Made by a program: the position numbers and the translations under genes. A stretch of DNA of 12,630 nucleotides. Source: Bacilli bacterium. Its GTDB lineage: Bacteria; Bacillota; Bacilli; RF39; UBA660. Positions 12,201-12,630 of this stretch are shown here, piece by piece (position 1 is the first letter of the stretch; each line of letters begins with the position of its first letter). The notes beneath the pieces were generated by a model, which saw only the letters and a list, made by a program, of their open reading frames with translations, was not told the origin of the DNA and searched no databases. The DNA lies in NCBI GenBank assembly GCA_017525855.1, contig JAFXSE010000049.1:1-12630 (forward strand). The letters are read 5' to 3'.

Positions 12201-12457
12201 GAATGATAATATTCTTTATTATTATGTGGCTTGTAACATTATTAAATGTATTTTATTTAGTTTGCTTCTGTTCAATATGGCATGGAAGTCAACCTAAATT
12301 ATATTATGATTTCTTAATAAGTTTATTAATATTTTTAGTTTTAACTTCAATTATAGTAGCTATTATAGCTGGATTAAGATATTATGGTTTTCATAATAAT
12401 AATGAAAAAGTATTAAAAATACAAAAATCATTAAAAGATTTCTTTATATTTTTTTAA
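140..12457 (+). CDS. Giant cysteine-rich furin-like repeat multipass membrane protein (4,105 aa)
   Basis: This single uninterrupted frame encodes a predicted type I-entry, five-span membrane protein with an ectodomain of about 3,740 residues. In order: signal peptide (1 to about 28); unrecognised N-terminal domain (29-267); 53 six-cysteine units resembling furin-like/growth-factor-receptor Cys-rich repeats (268-3523), with a nested beta-rich domain at 451-580; juxtamembrane region with a GPS-like Cys cluster (3524-3763); TM1 (about 3764-3788); Asn/Lys-rich cytosolic linker; TM2-TM5 (about 3926-4079); short cytosolic tail. The ATG at 140 is the first in frame and is followed directly by the signal sequence; Met4 (149) is an alternative start that would also keep it. 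There are no introns, and the only stop is TAA. Function is inferred only: a surface adhesin or receptor, or an alveolate cysteine-repeat modular-type protein linked to regulated secretion. I do not recognise a specific named gene. Confidence 0.95.
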   Translation: MSAMKLQNMLKILIFISLFLNFLSTIPSNDSKTEKIPYTFYLACAGKLKALEIRDYDIDFLRKRVSLPTCQTSIEYSTTAIPGSKVILFCQNENNAAGGGGCIKDEYDTHCLIWKSWEGIEINFANYEYRIIAEVWYYLYKLKTYSYDTTYGFYTYLVNKYTCYDSEVTAVVQTNVEYEFSFEDYLGYVGIEPWGIKTVFISGNTYVYYANGENSGKNVENYQLSNVDQLFKFISPTSGLYDIVWAGYGEWEYNKDSYDKCHYYIRVCYDTCSSCKTNVEPTSTEHQCLKCKGNRFFKSGTTSCYSKEEIENGYFYNSETGNWETCHSKCKTCSGLGTESSNRCTSCNSNYPYLLSNGNCVNNTDGYYNNSNEFVSCYERCATCSKGGSDSKHNCNECKKDSNGNYLYHFIYNQEGQCITDEEAPSYTYLHEFNNTYLKCNEKCGKCNAGCWSFSYTKEGGGDVGIKNYHVRGVHNKKIQHISNGVYFKIIFNMKVNSLTGEYVVSINGNEVILKKEGFFNGYSSEDNFNSLISVNVGSDANKNKLEIIDISFLKCDWAVNVQGNGGDEISWVNRWDNDTTCVSCSSGYHHIYNQTGVCVSELDKPEDCYLDITDDTYKKCYDKCKTCSQAGTSSSNNCDECAKSNGNYLYHFIYNQTGQCISDSEKCSDCYLDNSDNTYKKCYSTCATCSQSGTESYPNCDTCKNGYHFVYWRQGLCVSPGNENCHCTLDDSDNTYKQCFSRCKTCNVVGNSTNHSCTACEDGYYFIYNQTGQCISVNEKPDDTYLDESDSTYKKCYERCASCSTAGNSTNHKCTQCKSNYHFSSVTSGKCISEEEAKTECTCYIDDKDDTYKECYERCGSCSKSGNSTQNNCDSCKTGYHKIYNLPGMCIKDTEKPDDTYYDEQDDTYKKCYDTCSKCSYKGSSTSHNCTKCITGYHFIYNETGLCVHEGEQNCNCYLDDNDTYKKCYDTCNACSTGGDSDNHNCIACLKYSNGTFKYHFEKEGSNNCVENGKSNQFLDENDNTYKDCYETCATCSSLGNSDNHKCNSCIDGYSFKENSGNNCYSDSEPHDGYYKDETTDTWKKCYELCATCSSSGTNENHNCDTCLNGYHWIYNKTKNCISENNKPSDTYYDESSDTYKKCYETCSTCSTGGTSESHNCNKCGVNSNGDYIYHFISSDSKNCVSNGNENQYLDEGDNTYKDCYEKCSTCSKGGSTTNNNCNTCISGYSFTEGTSNCVSDDQDHTGYYKDKDTWKKCYELCETCSSGGTSSNHNCDTCINGYKFIYNQTKFCISENDKPENTYLDGDTYKKCYDTCGSCIQGGDSESNHCLDCGKYENGTYKYHFVHDQSGQCISKEEADKDDYLDETDNTYKDCYETCGSCIIPGNDNKHNCKTCKTDYHWLYSVPGNCLNDTTVKDKYPYTYYNASTDTYEKCYERCWRCFAGGNIKYHNCTECRSDYHLVYNKVGQCLRPCAKPSDTYLDESDNTYKKCYDKCSTCDRSGDENNHNCTSCAKDDNGNYLYHFIYTQSGQCVSIDVKKDDEYLDEDDNTIKKCYDSCATCTKGGKTALTQNCATCKEGYHWYYKYPGVCTNHQPSGTYYDEEKDSYEKCHDNCLECDELGDDENNKCKKCISGYHFVFNLTEGQCIPEKDKDTYCPNCYLGYNDTYRECGRVCKSCTFYDDNKCTECLDGYYKYYNDSLTCVNEKLIPDGFYPNETDKIIYPCYSRCAKCTTSGNYNKQNCIACISEEYTFYDETGNCFNSNDAKEGEYVDGEGTHKCYETCKICSAGNTDSSHNCDVCKDGYHFIGTSKNCTNIQPNHTYLDTSDNTYKECYETCETCEKAGIETDHNCKKCINGYHFIYNQSGFCIPENNKCESCYLDEVDDTYKPCYDSCLTCTKGGTESNNNCVKCNEHYHFIYNLTGQCVSENNRPDDTYYDEDEDTYKKCYEKCSKCASNGDENNHNCISCISGYHWIYNHTAFCVKEGEQPEDTYYDEKDDTYKKCYERCSKCSKAGDIMDHNCDECAKDADGNYLYHFTIDKEKQCISDTETEHDYYLNNETNTYEECHKNCYKCSQSGTDESNNCEKCNTYYHFIYNKTGQCIKEEDKPNDTYYDEEDDTYKKCYDKCSTCKESGNSTNYNCITCISGYHLIYNATGQCIPDSEKPDDTYYDEKDDTYKKCYDKCSKCTTGGSETNHNCQQCAEGYHFIYSKPGNCVNDEEKCPFCFLDEEDNTYQKCYDTCGSCSKSGNSENHNCDTCKSGYYKIFGNENNCYPSSEIPNNTYYEEECSCYKECHSRCSTCIKAGNDTNSYCTKCAQDYHFIYNNTYHCVKIEEVENNTYLDIYDDTIKKCYETCGTCYGNGSPQYHNCKTCAVDSNGNYLYHFTYQHNTNCIPENEKPKGSYLDEEDNTYKKCHNHCLTCSKGGTDETNNCDSCIKNRHFFIGEIEQRNCILSRYIPNNCYLNSENDTFLYCHNNCKYCSKAGTDDNNNCDKCKEGYHFIYNHTGQCIKEGEQPINTYFDIHTDTYRKCYEKCLKCISSGSSVYHNCIECAKYENGTYIYHFIYTKSEYCISESEKPNNTYLEQENNTYEKCYSTCATCSVKGNSTTNNCDSCANGYHFVYNQTGQCIKEGEQPNDTYYDEDEDKYEKCYDKCSKCSGKGNDTSHNCIKCANGFHLVYNQPGVCIPDSEQPNGTYYDNDTDTYKECYNTCSKCNYGGTASNHNCTACAVYENGTYKYHFTYTKEGQCVGIEEKCSNCYLDEEDNTYEKCYEKCSECEHSGNKTSQNCSGCVEGYHFIYNLPGICIPDGAQPDDTYLDNDTYKPCYERCEKCSKAGDSSNHNCDMCKQDENGNYIYHFVYNKPGQCITEEEKPDNTTLDKDDNTYKECYERCHSCYKPGNSENNYCSECKKEGNKYIYHFVYNHPGQCITEGEKPNDTYLDNETNTYEKCYGTCAKCEGLGENKCTVCAKYENGTFIYHFIYNETGKCVSDDEKCPGCYLDEEDNTYKKCYDKCSDCDELGNSSNNKCKECAVYSNGTYSHHFYYVDKDKGNCYDINEQPNNTYLDEDDNTYKECYEKCSACKYKGNESNHNCTECAKYPNGTYIYHFIYNHTGQCIPEGTQPNDTSLNNETNTYEKCHERCGSCYGYGTDKENMCTLCKYTYQSDKFNFSAHFYYLDVDKGNCYYDDEKPDGTYLYEENNTYIPCYPRCASCDYGGNDIQHNCTSCVKDDENNTYLYFIEDKEGQCITNGEKPNNTFIENDTIYYCYETCGKCEERGNATSHKCTDCLYNETEGKYITHFIYDKFGNCIYDNEQPNKTYLDEEDNTYKECYERCESCSKSGTYEEMNCNKCIKDLDGTIIYYPIRDKPGQCINQDDAPNNTYFDNETEEYVTCYERCSKCNITGNQFQHNCTVCYINVYGKYVYSFIYNQPGQCVNKTEIDENFYLDNQTNTYWPCHERCKSCSQEGTDENNNCDTCATNDEGQYEYHFVYNHTGQCITEEEKPKDTVLNTTDNTYAPCPEGYVLGNDTCNYLVTKEEYIKNLNNSNYVLDNLNINYTNDEEGYSFLITDNTTSIDNISNVIKDIYNLNDETSLLVGILTTTDENGESTTTVSRVFTDDGTELDIINIDEDYITIQLYFNGTDTLSPETAKYIHDYDNSYDVFDPNNKFYQDLCTSFQNEKGHDVIIEDRIKYYYTNYCGTCKYDGMNYDTNKMACKCSVKGKVFDEKVNFTKPFPINIEIIKCTVESFKGKHVKKNASFFIVIGACLGQAALLGSFFLWGYPQLLSRIKNVANPVKPEDRSNKKKITFKIEENNESQNENNRSNNKNSDVLSLNNMSVEQSHFNNSMAAMNNTRIAKMNYSFVTHKTNDIIATESPISVYKFAYIVSNTEKTYLSMYWEIFKEEYSLCRCIWRKSIFETYAFNFSFYIMYLTFLLMLNGLFLYYNIMHLIFLEKLTAFQYILSPILACITLQVVLYFPKICLFSYPMFYSVYKNKKKPSEIHNSINKLVKKVRTRMIIFFIIMWLVTLLNVFYLVCFCSIWHGSQPKLYYDFLISLLIFLVLTSIIVAIIAGLRYYGFHNNNEKVLKIQKSLKDFFIFF
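224..940 (+). other. Unrecognised N-terminal extracellular domain (residues 29-267)
   Basis: About 240 residues precede the first repeat unit and do not follow the repeat consensus. The stretch is rich in Tyr, Phe and Trp, has scattered cysteines and a four-glycine run before a Cys near residue 100, and alternates polar and aromatic residues as expected of a beta-rich fold. Being at the membrane-distal tip, it is a candidate ligand-binding module. I do not recognise its family. It ends where the first C-Y-x2-C-x2-C motif starts at Cys268. Confidence 0.6.
1490..1882 (+). other. Nested beta-rich domain inside repeat unit 4 (residues 451-580)
   Basis: Unit 4 begins normally with three cysteines at 440, 444 and 447. 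About 130 residues then replace the usual short loop before C-V-S-C at 582-585, where the repeat resumes with GYHHIYN. The insert has few cysteines and several alternating hydrophobic strands (GVYFKIIFNMKV, GEYVVSINGNEVIL, NSLISVNV, KLEIIDISFLKC). This is what a beta-sandwich, perhaps lectin-like, module would look like. The family is not identifiable by eye; carbohydrate binding is only a guess from the strand pattern and the architecture. Confidence 0.65.
2000..8623 (+). repeat. Three-unit higher-order super-repeat (about 525 bp period), units 5-42
   Basis: Long-form units, which carry an extra segment such as NGTYKYHF, begin at 2000, 3044, 3569, 4079, 4619, 6158, 7202, 7739 and 8270. The intervals are 1044, 525, 510, 540, 1539, 1044, 537 and 531 bp, all close to multiples of about 522 bp, which is three units. 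No long unit in this stretch falls out of this phase. It therefore appears to have grown by duplicating a block of one long and two short units, with the long insert later lost in some blocks (expected at units 8, 23, 26 and 32). Confidence 0.85.
3044..4078 (+). repeat. Clear tandem duplication of a three-unit block (units 11-13 and 14-16)
   Basis: Positions 3044-3568 and 3569-4078 encode matching trios. Both trios contain, in the same order: a linker NQFLDENDNTYKD or NQYLDEGDNTYKD, a second unit with GYSF in place of GYHF, an aberrant linker GYYKD followed by DTWKKCYELC in place of TYLD...TYKKCY, and a third unit with HNCDTC and CISEN. The shared oddities, especially Trp in DTWKK, are found only in these two blocks and mark them as direct copies. 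Confidence 0.85.
8624..10708 (+). repeat. Eleven consecutive long-form units (units 43-53)
   Basis: From Cys2829 onward every unit is of the long type, averaging about 190 bp (63 residues), with segments such as NGTYIYHFIYNHTGQC. The three-unit phase of the upstream array ends here, so this membrane-proximal part probably expanded separately, by single-unit steps. Sequons for N-glycosylation are more frequent than upstream (31 counted in these 11 units against 12 in units 5-16). Units 48-52 are more diverged. Confidence 0.8.
10709..11428 (+). other. Juxtamembrane region with GPS-like Cys cluster (residues 3524-3763)
   Basis: About 240 residues link the array to TM1. The first part has hydrophobic strands and Asn/Asp-rich turns. 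Then comes a motif I recall as recurrent in large protist membrane proteins: YDVFDPNNKFYQDLC (from Tyr3665), then GHDVIIEDRIKYYY, and a cluster with cysteines at 3704, 3707, 3721 and 3723 (CGTC, then KMACKC). The position just before TM1, the beta-rich lead-in and the closing C-x-C resemble a GAIN/GPS region of adhesion receptors and polycystin-1. The usual H-L/T-S/T cleavage triad is absent, so autoproteolysis is not expected. The assignment is tentative. Confidence 0.5.
11429..11503 (+). other. Transmembrane segment 1 (residues about 3764-3788)
   Basis: A stretch of about 25 mostly hydrophobic residues (SFFIVIGACLGQ, then AALLGSFFLWGYP) is preceded by KHVKKN and followed by a Lys/Arg-containing segment. 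Because the signal peptide puts the N-terminal part outside, this span should cross from outside to cytosol. Confidence 0.85.
11504..11914 (+). other. Cytosolic linker between TM1 and TM2 (residues about 3789-3925)
   Basis: The first half is low-complexity, rich in Asn, Lys, Glu and Ser (RSNKKKITFK, then Asn-rich runs), and is probably disordered. The second half is more ordered and contains SVYKFAYIVSN and LSMYWEIFKEEYSLCRCIW directly before TM2. No cysteine-rich units occur here, which fits a cytosolic location. No PLAT or kinase domain is visible. Confidence 0.65.
11915..12376 (+). other. Transmembrane segments 2-5 (residues about 3926-4079)
   Basis: Four further hydrophobic spans are seen: about 3928-3950 (FNFSFYIMYLTFLLMLNG and on), about 3966-3990 (from YILSPILACITLQVVLYF), 4022-4046 (MIIFFIIMWLVTLLNVFYLV and on) and 4057-4079 (DFLISLLIFLVLTSIIVAII and on). 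The loop between TM3 and TM4 is strongly basic (KNKKK, then KLVKKVRTR), and the tail after TM5 carries Lys/Arg. Both are on the cytosolic side if TM1 runs outside to inside, so five spans and a cytosolic C-terminus satisfy the positive-inside rule. The last 26 residues are a short tail ending FFIFF. Confidence 0.8.
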
Positions 12458-12630
12458 ATGAATTTTTTGTATTGGTATAAAAATATAAATGATTAATTTA
12501 TATATATTGAATAAATATAAATTTAAATTATAAATTTATTAATAATATTTTTTATAATTTTTAAATATAAATTATACATAATTAATATTAGATTATTATA
12601 ATTTAAATAATAATATAAAATATTATTTTA
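12458..12630 (+). other. 3' flank, A/T-only, no gene
   Basis: The 173 bases after the TAA stop are almost entirely A and T and hold no open frame of note. AATAAA at 12510-12515, 53 bases past the stop, could be a polyadenylation signal, but this string is expected often by chance here. There is no G-rich telomere-like repeat at the right edge, so the molecule is either longer than the window or its end was not assembled. Confidence 0.5.

Noticed and set aside
10709..12457. Possible frameshift or separate downstream gene for the membrane part
   Set aside because: The frame runs without a break from the last repeat into the juxtamembrane region and the spans, and the topology makes sense only as one protein with the upstream signal peptide.
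12458..12630. Right-end telomere expected for a gene-sized chromosome
   Set aside because: No GGGGATT-like repeat is present. The last bases are ordinary A/T sequence, so a second telomere cannot be claimed.

Overview
The window holds one giant, intronless, protein-coding gene. An open frame of 4,105 codons (positions 140-12457, + strand, TAA stop) fills about 97.5% of 12,630 bases. The flanks are short and extremely A/T-rich, and I see no other gene, RNA gene or mobile element.

The organism looks like a protist with a very A/T-rich genome and the standard genetic code: Gln is CAA, and no TAA, TAG or TGA is in frame before the end. The first 18 bases read as two copies of the 7-mer AATCCCC followed by AACC. 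This C-rich strand at a 5' end resembles the C4A2 family of ciliate telomere repeats. A telomere-like cap plus a single gene suggests a gene-sized macronuclear chromosome. Because UAA/UAG are not read as Gln, a ciliate lineage that keeps the standard code (for example litostomes such as rumen ciliates) fits best. This is inference. An A/T-rich amoeba, trichomonad or anaerobic fungus cannot be excluded from sequence alone.

Protein layout: signal peptide (residues 1 to about 28); an unrecognised aromatic-rich N-terminal domain (about 29-267); 53 cysteine-rich furin/growth-factor-receptor-like units (268-3523), one of which carries a nested beta-rich domain of about 130 residues (451-580); a juxtamembrane region ending in a GPS-like Cys cluster (3524-3763); then five predicted membrane spans with a cytosolic linker after the first and a cytosolic tail. 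The product should be a very large, disulfide-rich, heavily glycosylated surface or secretory-pathway receptor or adhesin. It is comparable in general plan to the large Cys-repeat multipass proteins of alveolates.

The most informative structure is inside the array. Units come in a short form (about 55-58 residues) and a long form (about 60-65) with an extra insert. Between positions 2000 and 8623 the long form occurs only at every third unit, or at multiples of three, so a three-unit super-repeat of about 525 bp built that part. From 8624 to 10708 the array changes to eleven long units in a row, with denser N-glycosylation sequons. In a subset of units the linker Pro and Thr are both replaced by Cys, which suggests an optional extra disulfide.
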